Part shown: one piece after another, positions 1 to 6,744 of the stretch
How positions within the stretch are numbered: position 1 is the first letter of the stretch
Layout: each line of letters begins with the position of its first letter
NCBI GenBank assembly: GCA_958402075.1
Contig: CATXSD010000130.1
Location: forward strand, 1 to 7,193
Length of the DNA stretch: 7,193 nucleotides
Direction: 5' to 3'
Source: Mediterranea massiliensis
GTDB taxonomy: Bacteria; Bacteroidota; Bacteroidia; Bacteroidales; Bacteroidaceae
Made by a program: the position numbers and the translations under genes
The notes under the pieces: generated by a model
The model's database searches: none
Told to the model about the DNA's origin: nothing
The model's input: only the letters and a program-made list of their open reading frames with translations

Positions 1-275
1 CCACCCTGCCCGTCATCGGCGTACCCGTCAAGGGTGCCGTGCTCGACGGCGTAGACGCCCTCTACTCCATCATCCAGATGCCTCCCGGCATCCCCGTAGC
101 CACCGTGGCCATCAACGGTGCCATGAATGCCGCCATCCTGGCCGTACAGATGCTGGCACTGGCCGACGACGAACTGGAACAAGCCTTTGCCGCCTACAAG
201 GAAGGCCTGAAGAAGAAAATCACCAAGGCCAACGAAGACCTGAAGGAAGTGAAATACGAGTACAAGACGAACTAA
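1..275 (+). CDS. purE: 5-(carboxyamino)imidazole ribonucleotide mutase PurE, C-terminal part (5' end outside window)
   Basis: This is the last 90 codons of a gene that enters from the left edge; the frame is open from base 3 and stops with TAA at 273-275. PurE class I enzymes convert N5-carboxyaminoimidazole ribonucleotide to 4-carboxyaminoimidazole ribonucleotide in cytoplasmic de novo purine synthesis. The visible translation begins TLPVIGVPVKG and continues with LDGVDALYSIIQMPPGIPVA and then TVAINGAMNAAILAVQMLAL, which match the conserved C-terminal half of the family: the substrate-loop region, the QMPxGIPVATVAI strand and the final helix. The tail is lysine-rich and ordinary for the family. 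A GTG at 39 lies inside this conserved frame and is not the real start. The catalytic N-terminal region (about half the roughly 160-170 residue protein) lies off-window. Only 84 bases separate it from ispG on the same strand, so cotranscription is plausible. The call is from recognised motifs. Confidence 0.93.
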   Translation, partial: TLPVIGVPVKGAVLDGVDALYSIIQMPPGIPVATVAINGAMNAAILAVQMLALADDELEQAFAAYKEGLKKKITKANEDLKEVKYEYKTN

Positions 276-359
276 AAAATGAAGAATGAAGCATTAGGAA
301 GGAAGAACCGGTCCCCGCATCCCCATTCTTAATTCTTCATTCTCAATTCTTCATTCATT
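274..359. repeat. Inverted array of ATTCTTC-like heptads between purE and ispG
   Basis: The right part (325-359) is five tandem 7-base units: ATTCTTA, ATTCTTC, ATTCTCA, ATTCTTC, ATTCATT. The last unit ends one base before the ispG ATG at 360. The left part (274-294) reads AAAAAAT, GAAGAAT, GAAGCAT, the same heptad in inverse orientation, followed by purine-rich sequence to about 307. AATGAAGAAT at 278-287 is perfectly complementary to ATTCTTCATT at both 332-341 and 346-355, so a transcript could fold in more than one register around a C-rich loop (about 308-324). The array also overlaps the purE stop codon by two bases. I recall similar ATTCTTAATTCTT-type runs in Bacteroides intergenic regions, but I cannot confirm copy number here. 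Its function is unknown; a mRNA-structure or intergenic repeat role is inference. Confidence 0.75.
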
Positions 360-2195
360 ATGGATTTATTCAACTATTCCCGCAGGGAAACATCTGTAGT
401 CAACATCGGAAACACTCCGCTGGGAGGCGACAACCCCATCCGCATACAGAGCATGACCAACACCGCCACCCAGGATACGGACGCCTGCGTGGCACAGGCC
501 AAACGCATAGCCGATGCGGGTGGAGAATACGTGCGGCTCACGACACAGGGCGTGAAGGAAGCCGAGAACCTCCGCAACATCAATGCCGCCCTGCGTCGCG
601 ACAGCTACCTGACGCCGCTGGTGGCCGACGTACACTTCAATCCGCACGTGGCCGACGTGGCCGCCCTCTATGCCGAGAAGGTGCGCATCAACCCCGGCAA
701 CTACGTGGATGCCGCCCGCACCTTCAAGCATCTGGAGTACACCGACGAGGAGTATGCACAGGAGCTGCAGAAGATACGCGACCGCTTCGTGCCTTTCCTG
801 AACATCTGCAAGGAGAACCATACGGCCATCCGCATCGGCGTGAACCACGGTTCGCTGTCCGACCGCATCCTGTCGCGCTACGGTGATACGCCCGAGGGCA
901 TGGTAGAATCGTGCATGGAGTTCCTGCGCATCTGCGTGGACGAGCATTTCACCGACGTGGTCATCTCCATCAAGGCCTCGAACACCGTCGTCATGGTGCG
1001 GACGGTCCGCCTGCTGGTGGCCGTCATGGAAAAGGAAGGCATGCACTTCCCCCTGCACCTGGGCGTGACCGAGGCAGGCGACGGCGAGGACGGACGCATC
1101 AAGTCGGCTCTGGGCATCGGTGCCCTGCTGGCCGACGGACTGGGCGACACCATCCGCGTATCGCTGAGCGAGGCTCCCGAGGCCGAGATACCTGTGGCCC
1201 GCAAGCTGGTGGACTACGTGACGCGCCGCAAGGACCATCCTTATATTCCCGGCCCGAACATCCCGACTTTCAACTACCTGGCGCCCTCGCGCCGACAGAC
1301 CGTGGCCGTACGCAACATCGGCGGCGACAACGTGCCCGTCGTCATTGCCGCCCGCCTGGACGGTGACCTGACAACCGACCCGCAGTTCGCTCCCGACTAT
1401 ATCTACACCGGCCACCAGCTGCCCGCCGACGTACAGGAAGGCGTGCAATACATTGTCGATGCCGACGTGTGGGAAGGAAAGCCCGACACCTGGCCTGCCT
1501 TCAAGGGCGACCAAATGCCTTTCGTAAGCAGTTGCAACGCTGCGCTGAAGTTCCTCTTCATCACTTACATGGGGCTGAACGACGAAGCGTTGGCCTGCCT
1601 GAAGTATCATCCCGAAATCGTGCTCGTGGCACAGAGCAACTATCCCAACCGACTGGGTGAACAGCGTGCGCTCGTCCACCAGCTGATGCAGGAAGGCCTG
1701 TCCAATCCCGTTGTCTTCTTCCAGCACTATGCCGAGGAAGAGAAGGAAGACCTGCAGATCAAGGCGGCGGCCGACATGGGTGCCCTCGTCTTCGACGGCC
1801 TGACGGACGGCATCTTCCTCTACAACCAAGGCAGCACCCCCGCCACCACGCTGGACGCCACCGCCTTCGGCATCCTGCAGGCCGGCCGCCTGCGCACCAG
1901 CAAGACGGAATACATCTCCTGCCCCGGCTGCGGACGCACGCTCTACGACCTGCAGAGCACCATCGCCCGTATCAAGGCTGCCACGTCGCACCTGAAGGGA
2001 CTGAAGATAGGCATCATGGGCTGCATCGTCAACGGCCCGGGCGAGATGGCCGATGCCGACTACGGCTACGTAGGTGCCGGGCGCGGCAAAATCAGTCTCT
2101 ACAAGAAGAAGGAGTGCATCGAAAAGAACATTCCCGAAGAAGAAGCGGTGGAGAAGCTCATCGAGCTCATCAAGGCCAACGGAGACTGGCAGTAA
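360..2195 (+). CDS. ispG: 4-hydroxy-3-methylbut-2-enyl diphosphate synthase, long three-domain form
   Basis: A 611-residue IspG (GcpE). It reduces 2-C-methyl-D-erythritol 2,4-cyclodiphosphate to HMBPP, the penultimate step of the MEP isoprenoid pathway in the cytoplasm, using a [4Fe-4S] cluster. The N-terminal TIM barrel (about 1-290) shows RIQSMTNT (28-35), PLVADVHF (86-93), RINPGN (109-114) and LGVTEAGDGEDGRIKSA (234-250). A family-specific insert follows (about 300-510), and then the Fe-S domain with CPGC at 521-524 and GCIVNGPGE at 554-562. The three cluster cysteines are C521, C524 and C555, and E562 is the expected fourth ligand; all are present. The insert makes it far longer than the roughly 370-residue E. 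coli enzyme, as known for Bacteroidetes, Chlamydiae and plants. The ATG at 360 begins MDLFNYSRR, which looks like the normal N-terminus; no Shine-Dalgarno sequence precedes it, only the heptad repeat. Base composition is GC-rich, and a strong hairpin lies 10 bases after the stop. Confidence 0.97.
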   Translation: MDLFNYSRRETSVVNIGNTPLGGDNPIRIQSMTNTATQDTDACVAQAKRIADAGGEYVRLTTQGVKEAENLRNINAALRRDSYLTPLVADVHFNPHVADVAALYAEKVRINPGNYVDAARTFKHLEYTDEEYAQELQKIRDRFVPFLNICKENHTAIRIGVNHGSLSDRILSRYGDTPEGMVESCMEFLRICVDEHFTDVVISIKASNTVVMVRTVRLLVAVMEKEGMHFPLHLGVTEAGDGEDGRIKSALGIGALLADGLGDTIRVSLSEAPEAEIPVARKLVDYVTRRKDHPYIPGPNIPTFNYLAPSRRQTVAVRNIGGDNVPVVIAARLDGDLTTDPQFAPDYIYTGHQLPADVQEGVQYIVDADVWEGKPDTWPAFKGDQMPFVSSCNAALKFLFITYMGLNDEALACLKYHPEIVLVAQSNYPNRLGEQRALVHQLMQEGLSNPVVFFQHYAEEEKEDLQIKAAADMGALVFDGLTDGIFLYNQGSTPATTLDATAFGILQAGRLRTSKTEYISCPGCGRTLYDLQSTIARIKAATSHLKGLKIGIMGCIVNGPGEMADADYGYVGAGRGKISLYKKKECIEKNIPEEEAVEKLIELIKANGDWQ

Positions 2196-2205
2196 GCATC
2201 GCAAA

Positions 2206-2263
2206 CCTGACGCAAAGGCATGCTCAAACCGGAGCGTGTCTTTGTATCAGGCCCATGATTTTT
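2206..2263 (+). terminator. Long hairpin followed by a short T-run, probable ispG terminator
   Basis: Bases 2206-2225 pair with 2232-2251 around a six-base loop (AAACCG). Nineteen of the 20 positions pair, three of them as G-U wobbles, with a single C-A mismatch (2211/2246). Seven bases later comes TTTTT at 2259-2263. The wobbles pair only in the plus-strand RNA; on the minus strand they become A-C mismatches, so the structure fits an RNA made from ispG. It starts 10 bases after the ispG stop, in the 111-base gap between convergent genes. The T-run is short and displaced from the stem, so termination efficiency is uncertain. It could instead be a 3'-end stabilising or processing structure. 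Confidence 0.65.
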
Positions 2264-2306
2264 ATCCATACGTAGCAAGAATGAAGGATAGAATTTGTGT
2301 CTATTA

Positions 2307-4634
2307 CTACATAGTTCTTGAGATTTGTTCCATATTTCCTGAACGTGGCATAAATTTGGATTGAATATTATTAAACGTCCAGCGTAAAGTGAATCTTACG
2401 CCCCGTGTATCGTATTCGTTCTTTTGCCAGCGATAGGTATTCAGATACTTTTTTTCCCACTCTGGACTGACACTTTCCCGTAAGAAGTCACTGCCGTCAA
2501 CAGCTACGTAAAGTCTGTTTTTAAAAAAAGAAGCTGATAATCCTGCGTCAATCACAGTTTTTGCCGCATATAGCGAAATGCCTCTTTCTTCACGGCTGGT
2601 ATAGGAAATATGAGTGTAGAATGACAAACTTTTATAAAGGTTGAAGGTAAATCGTGTCTGTAATTCGCAAGAAAGTCGATCGTTGATTTTAGTTTCTTCC
2701 AGATAAGGAAACTTTATATATGGTTTCTTTAATGCTCCAGCCAGATACATGCGAAACCAATTTTTACTCCACGAGTAGTCGGCTGTAAATCTCCATTCGT
2801 GTGAGCGCCGTATGTTGACAGGCTGCATGAATAAGATGTTTGACTGACCGTCTTGAGTTTGTGTCACCCATTGCGTCATGTTCTTTATTTGACTGTAGCG
2901 CAGAGAAAGCCCCACTTTGTATAGGTTGAGGTTCAACTCTATGTTGTCTTTAAAAGTGGGCTTCAAATTGGGATTTCCCATAGAATAATTATATTCGTCT
3001 TCATAGTTCACGGTAGGGTCAAGGTCGCTAAATGATGGGCGTGATGCTATTCTTCGGTAATATAAATCTAAGTTTATGTGCTTACTTGCTTTATATTTTA
3101 ATCGAACATTCGGGAAAAAGTTAGAGTAGGCGCGTTCCATATCTAATGTATTTTCTCCTTTTAAGATCGTTTTAATTTTCTCATATTCATAGCGTAATCC
3201 AATGTTGACAGACCATTTATCCCACGATTGACTATAACTGTAATAAGGAGCAAAGTAATAGTCCTGACGGGAAGTTAGTTGTGGAATTTGGTTAATATAG
3301 TTGTCCCCTGTGTTACGGATATAGCCACTGTTGATGCCTATTTGTTCATTGTCGTTTTTAGCAAACTTGAATTTGTAGGTAGGGGTTATCGTATAAATAT
3401 CGTAACGTACATCATTGTTCATGGAAGTATTTATTCTATTATCTACTGAAAGGTAGTTTTCTGAAGTTTGTTGTTCTGAGCGGGTGTGCTTTGTGGCATA
3501 GTCGGCTATCAGGCTGAAGGTGTTTCCGGCTTCTGACCGATGTACGTAAGAGAGTGACAGACTATGCAGACCGATGTCCGAACTGTGGTCTGTACTGTTT
3601 TCTTTGTTGTGTATATTACCGGATTCCAAAATGTCTTGTAGGCTATGACCGGTTGTGCCAAGTTTGGCAAAACTGCCTACATATTGTACGCCTATGTTGC
3701 CTTTCTGTTTCAAGTCGAGATTGATGCCTGTAAAAACATTATACAGATTGCCTTTATTCCGGCTCACGCTATTGCCATTGTTCTCGAAAATGCTTCCATC
3801 GGTGTGAGTGATGATGGATTTTGAGTAGTCCTGTGCATGTTCATTGATACGGCCGTATCCCAGTGAGGCCATACCCGAAAAAATGCCTTTATTTACCAGA
3901 TAATTAAGATTGGTTGTATTGCTTATACGGTTCTTAAACTCGGTAGCGTTTGATACATTCAACCCCATGTAATCTTTGTATGTTTCGCGTAAGGTGATGC
4001 GAATGATACAGGAGACCGAGGCATCATACTGTGCGTCAGGCTGACGTATTACTTCAATACTGCTTGCATTGGTCGATTGATAAGCACGAAGTTCTTCCAA
4101 GTTCTTCACTTCACGTCCGTTGATGTATATCACTGGTTTTCCTTCCCCTAATACAGTGATGTCTGTACCATTGGTAACCATGACACCCGGTGTAAACTTT
4201 AACATGTCCAAAAAATTACCCGCCTGACCTATTTGTGAATTGTGTATGTTTTGAATAAGGTAGTTGCCACCTTCACGTGAAATACTCGGTCCTTCGGCTT
4301 TCACCACTACTTCCTCTAACTCTACAGCTTTCTTATAGAGAATGATTTCTCCGATTTCATTTTGTCCGGCTTGCAGTTCCTTTTCTATTTTTATACTTTC
4401 ATATCCGTCGGACTCAATCGTTACCCATGCTTTACATAAACTATCTATTTCAAAAGCAAAGTCGGATTCGTAGAAACTTCCTGTTATGTTTTGGATAGAA
4501 TCGTTATAGGACACTCCGATGCGATAAATAATGGCTTCATTATCCGATGCTACAACCTTGCCGGTGATGCAGTTTTGTGCAAAGGCTTGCAAGGCAATGA
4601 ATAATAAACTGAAAATGAAAAGCATTTGTTTCAT
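2307..4634 (-). CDS. Outer-membrane beta-barrel protein, TonB-dependent-receptor-like (OMP_b-brl_3 type)
   Basis: A 775-residue protein counted from the ATG at 4634. That start is chosen because it begins directly with a signal peptide (MKQMLFIFSLLFIALQAFAQ, probable cleavage AFA|Q). The frame stays open 22 codons further upstream to 4700, but that would bury the signal peptide. After a small N-terminal beta domain (about 22-102, atypical for the carboxypeptidase-regulatory-like fold) comes a plug-like domain (about 105-217) with EEVVVKAEGPSISR and GKPVIYINGREV, then a barrel (about 220-756). Barrel hallmarks are YRRIASRPSFSDLDP (526-540) and GNPNLKPTFKDNIEL (553-567). It ends in the final strand GVRFTLRWTFNN and a short polar tail. 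The protein should sit in the outer membrane; its substrate is unknown. No SusD-like lipoprotein, regulator or anti-sigma gene is adjacent, and no TonB box is obvious. The coding sequence is much AT-richer than both neighbours, hinting at a separate origin. Family assignment is firm; transport function is inferred. Confidence 0.88.
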   Translation of the reverse strand: MKQMLFIFSLLFIALQAFAQNCITGKVVASDNEAIIYRIGVSYNDSIQNITGSFYESDFAFEIDSLCKAWVTIESDGYESIKIEKELQAGQNEIGEIILYKKAVELEEVVVKAEGPSISREGGNYLIQNIHNSQIGQAGNFLDMLKFTPGVMVTNGTDITVLGEGKPVIYINGREVKNLEELRAYQSTNASSIEVIRQPDAQYDASVSCIIRITLRETYKDYMGLNVSNATEFKNRISNTTNLNYLVNKGIFSGMASLGYGRINEHAQDYSKSIITHTDGSIFENNGNSVSRNKGNLYNVFTGINLDLKQKGNIGVQYVGSFAKLGTTGHSLQDILESGNIHNKENSTDHSSDIGLHSLSLSYVHRSEAGNTFSLIADYATKHTRSEQQTSENYLSVDNRINTSMNNDVRYDIYTITPTYKFKFAKNDNEQIGINSGYIRNTGDNYINQIPQLTSRQDYYFAPYYSYSQSWDKWSVNIGLRYEYEKIKTILKGENTLDMERAYSNFFPNVRLKYKASKHINLDLYYRRIASRPSFSDLDPTVNYEDEYNYSMGNPNLKPTFKDNIELNLNLYKVGLSLRYSQIKNMTQWVTQTQDGQSNILFMQPVNIRRSHEWRFTADYSWSKNWFRMYLAGALKKPYIKFPYLEETKINDRLSCELQTRFTFNLYKSLSFYTHISYTSREERGISLYAAKTVIDAGLSASFFKNRLYVAVDGSDFLRESVSPEWEKKYLNTYRWQKNEYDTRGVRFTLRWTFNNIQSKFMPRSGNMEQISRTM

Positions 4635-4659
4635 GGTTGTTGTCTTTTTAGGATTAGTA

Positions 4660-4687
4660 ATTATACAGGTTAGACGTTTTAAAGCAA
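4660..4687 (-). promoter_or_regulatory. Weak candidate promoter for the barrel gene
   Basis: Read on the minus strand, TATAAT occurs at 4665-4660, with TTGCTT at 4687-4682, a 16-base spacer between them, and 25 bases to the ATG at 4634. This resembles a sigma-70 -10/-35 pair. The usual Bacteroides primary-sigma consensus is TTTG and TAnnTTTG, which is only partly met (TATAATTA). In AT-rich DNA such a match can arise by chance. The leader just before the ATG (TAAAAAGACAACAACC) has no Shine-Dalgarno motif, which is normal for this group. Confidence 0.2.
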
Positions 4688-4858
4688 GAGAACGTTGCAT
4701 ACCTCAGCCATGTTTCTTTTCACAGATGCATTTCACTCTCATCAAGTCCATAGTTATATCCGTCAATTCCCTCTTTACAATCGCCAAGTAGATGTTTACA
4801 CCAAGCATCTTCGTATATCCCCCTACCCAAACAATTATTGGGGAACACTGCTTTCGGC

Positions 4859-4898
4859 AAAAAAAAGCACTGCTTTGCAATGGACAAAACAGTGCTTT
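4859..4898 (-). terminator. Intrinsic terminator of the kinase-protease transcription unit
   Basis: AAAGCACTG at 4864-4872 pairs with CAGTGCTTT at 4890-4898. The stem continues inward after one C-A mismatch with four more pairs (4874-4877 with 4885-4888), leaving a seven-base loop. On the plus strand eight consecutive A (4859-4866) partly overlap the base of the stem. Read on the minus strand, the stem is therefore followed by a run of T, the classic rho-independent arrangement for transcription coming from the right. It lies about 120 bases beyond the S41 protease stop codon, giving a fairly long 3' untranslated region. No T-run follows on the plus strand, so it should act in one direction only. 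Confidence 0.8.
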
Positions 4899-5020
4899 AA
4901 CAAAAGTGATCTTTTCACATCCAAAAGAAAAACTGATTTCTACTAAAGTACCATAGAAAACTATGTAGAATGCTGGGATCGTAACATCAAACGACATGTG
5001 GAGTCCGACCACGTACAATC

Positions 5021-6730
5021 CTACTTCACCGCCACCGAGTCAGCCGCAGCCTTCGGACTGAGCAAAGCATGGTACCTGTCCATATCGCCCAGGATCTTCA
5101 ACGCCTCTTTCAGGTCAGGGTCATCCTTCAGCTGCTGGATGATGCTGCCTTTCTGATAATAGTAACGCTTCAGGATCTCAATGGATATCATGTTCCGGAT
5201 GTCCTTCGCGAAGTAATCCAGGTCGTGATCCAAGTTGTGCTGGAGCTTCTTCTCCAAGGCCTCGAACTCGCCGGCAGCATCTTTCAGGTAGCCTTCGAAC
5301 TCGGCCATCTCTTTCAGGCTCTTCAGCATCTTCTCCGTCTGCTGGTCGTACTTGAAGTCGGCCTTCCGCACCATCTCCTTGAAGTCGGCATAGTCGGCGT
5401 CGGTCAGTTCGAAGTGCTGCGCGTCGGCAATGGTTTCGTGCTTCAGGCAGTACTGCGTGGCGTAGTCGAAAATCAGATTGTCGTTCACCAGGTAGAACAG
5501 GATGTTGGGCAGCTTCTCCTGCTTCACCTCCACATCGGGCGTCACACCGCCACCGTCGCGTACCTCGCGTCCGGCCGCCGTGTGGAAGACAGTCGTCAGG
5601 CTGTCGGGGATGCGGCCCACACTGCCGTCCGCATTGCGGTGCTTGTAGTCGATGGCCTGTACGCAACGGCCGCTGGGAATGTAGTATTTGGAGGTCGTGA
5701 TCTTCATCTGTCCGCCGTAGGGCAGGTCGCGGGTGGTCTGCACCAGTCCCTTGCCATAGGTACGGGTACCGACAATCACCGCCCGGTCCAGGTCCTGCAA
5801 CGATCCGGCCAGGATTTCCGAGGCCGAGGCCGTCGAGCTGTTCACCAGTACGGCCAGCGGGATGTCCAGGTCGATGGGCTCGCGCAAGGTCTTGTAGGAG
5901 AGATTGGTCTGCGCGATTTTTCCCCGCGTGGTGACCAGCGTCTTGCCGCGCGGCAGGAAGTAGTTGGCAATGTCCACTGCCTCGTCCAGCAGACCGCCGC
6001 CGTTGTTGCGCAGGTCGATGACGAGCGAGGTGATGCCCTGCTTCTTCAGGTCGAGGAAGGCCTGCTTGAACTCGCGCGCCGGCTTGCCGGAGAAGGTACT
6101 GAGGTTGATGTAGCCCACGTTGTTCTCCAGCTTCGTATAATAAGGTATGATGGGCAGCTCGATGGCACGACGCACCAGCTCGAAGTCGAGCGGTTTCTCC
6201 ACGCCCGGACGCTGCACCGTCAGCTTGAAGCTGGTGCCCGCCTGTCCGCGGAGCATCTCGCTGATCTCCTGGTTGTTCTTCCCGGCCAGGTCCTGTCCGT
6301 CAATGGCCATCAGGATGTCGCCCGCCTTCAGTCCGGCCTTGGCAGCCGGCATGCCTTCGTAGGGCTCGCCGATCATGGAGCGCTTCAGCTTCGTGTTCCA
6401 GGTGATGACGGAACCGATGCCGCCATACGAGTTCTTGAGCATCTGCTCCAGCTCGCTCTGGTCGTCCTCGGGGTAATAGGCCGTATAAGGGTCGAGCGAG
6501 TAGAGCATGGCGTCGATGCCCTCGCGGATGGTCTTGTCGGCATCGATGGTATCGACATAGAGCATGTCCAGCTCCTTCACAATCGAGCTGAAGATGTCGA
6601 TGTTCTTGGCCAGCCGGAAGCTGCGGTCGTCACTGTTCTTGAAGCCCACGAATGCTGCGCCAGCCACCACCAGCAGCAACAGGGCTATCCAACGTACTTT
6701 ACACAATCTTTTCATATCTGTATCTGTCAT
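5021..6730 (-). CDS. S41 family carboxyl-terminal processing protease (CtpA/Prc type)
   Basis: A 569-residue membrane-anchored serine protease from the ATG at 6730; an in-frame ATG at 6715 (MKRLCKVRW) gives 564 residues and is equally credible. These enzymes cleave proteins near the C-terminus in the periplasm. An N-terminal hydrophobic segment (about 14-30) acts as signal anchor; there is no lipobox. A short N-terminal helical domain ends near 95, followed by a PDZ domain (about 97-185, with MPAAKAGLKAGDILMAIDG) and the S41 core (about 200-400). The core shows VIDLRNNGGGLLDEAVDIAN and the catalytic region NSSTASASEILAG. Aligning to known CTPs puts the nucleophile at S302 and the general-base lysine at K327 in GTRTYGKG, 25 residues apart as in Prc (S430/K455), with Q331 also conserved, so the protease looks active. 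Residues 400-569 form a charged, largely helical extension. It lies 14 bases after the kinase gene and probably shares its transcript, which ends at the terminator near 4860. The substrate is unknown. Confidence 0.93.
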   Translation of the reverse strand: MTDTDMKRLCKVRWIALLLLVVAGAAFVGFKNSDDRSFRLAKNIDIFSSIVKELDMLYVDTIDADKTIREGIDAMLYSLDPYTAYYPEDDQSELEQMLKNSYGGIGSVITWNTKLKRSMIGEPYEGMPAAKAGLKAGDILMAIDGQDLAGKNNQEISEMLRGQAGTSFKLTVQRPGVEKPLDFELVRRAIELPIIPYYTKLENNVGYINLSTFSGKPAREFKQAFLDLKKQGITSLVIDLRNNGGGLLDEAVDIANYFLPRGKTLVTTRGKIAQTNLSYKTLREPIDLDIPLAVLVNSSTASASEILAGSLQDLDRAVIVGTRTYGKGLVQTTRDLPYGGQMKITTSKYYIPSGRCVQAIDYKHRNADGSVGRIPDSLTTVFHTAAGREVRDGGGVTPDVEVKQEKLPNILFYLVNDNLIFDYATQYCLKHETIADAQHFELTDADYADFKEMVRKADFKYDQQTEKMLKSLKEMAEFEGYLKDAAGEFEALEKKLQHNLDHDLDYFAKDIRNMISIEILKRYYYQKGSIIQQLKDDPDLKEALKILGDMDRYHALLSPKAAADSVAVK

Positions 6731-6744
6731 TCAATATTCATGGT

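Larger units (their letters stand above)
4635..5020. other. Intergenic region of 386 bases between the S41 protease and the barrel gene
   Basis: AT-rich sequence with no convincing gene. From right to left on the minus strand it contains the 3' trailer of the protease transcript (5020 to about 4899, with a small hairpin CATAG-AAAA-CTATG at 4952-4965), the intrinsic terminator at 4859-4898, about 160 bases of unassigned sequence, and the leader of the barrel gene. CACTGCTTT occurs twice as a direct repeat (4846-4854 and 4868-4876), the second copy inside the terminator. Two minus-strand frames stay open here (4704-5018 and 4720-4896). Both run through the terminator, and the second has no early ATG, so I do not call either as a gene. 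The promoter of the barrel gene should lie in 4635-4858; I see no full match to the Bacteroides TTTG / TAnnTTTG consensus. Confidence 0.7.

Noticed and set aside
911..1366. 151-codon plus-strand frame inside ispG
   Set aside because: It is an alternative frame of ispG, rich in R, G and H, with no family resemblance.
366..2204. 612-codon open frame on the minus strand opposite ispG
   Set aside because: It is a shadow of the GC-rich ispG coding sequence. Its translation is low-complexity (rich in V, H, G, A, Q) and resembles no family, while the opposite strand is an unmistakable enzyme.
2203..2263. Possibility that the hairpin after ispG is an insertion-sequence end or a bidirectional terminator
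   Set aside because: No transposase or second inverted copy is present. On the minus strand the three wobble pairs become mismatches and only a TTT follows, so it fits a plus-strand RNA structure better.
4635..4700. 22-residue N-terminal extension of the barrel protein
   Set aside because: The extension (MQRSLALKRL...) would put a charged stretch before an otherwise perfect signal peptide that begins at the ATG at 4634.
4704..5018. 104-codon minus-strand frame after the protease
   Set aside because: It would begin at TTG, reads straight through the intrinsic terminator at 4859-4898, and has no recognisable motif. It is more likely a 3' untranslated region plus intergenic DNA.
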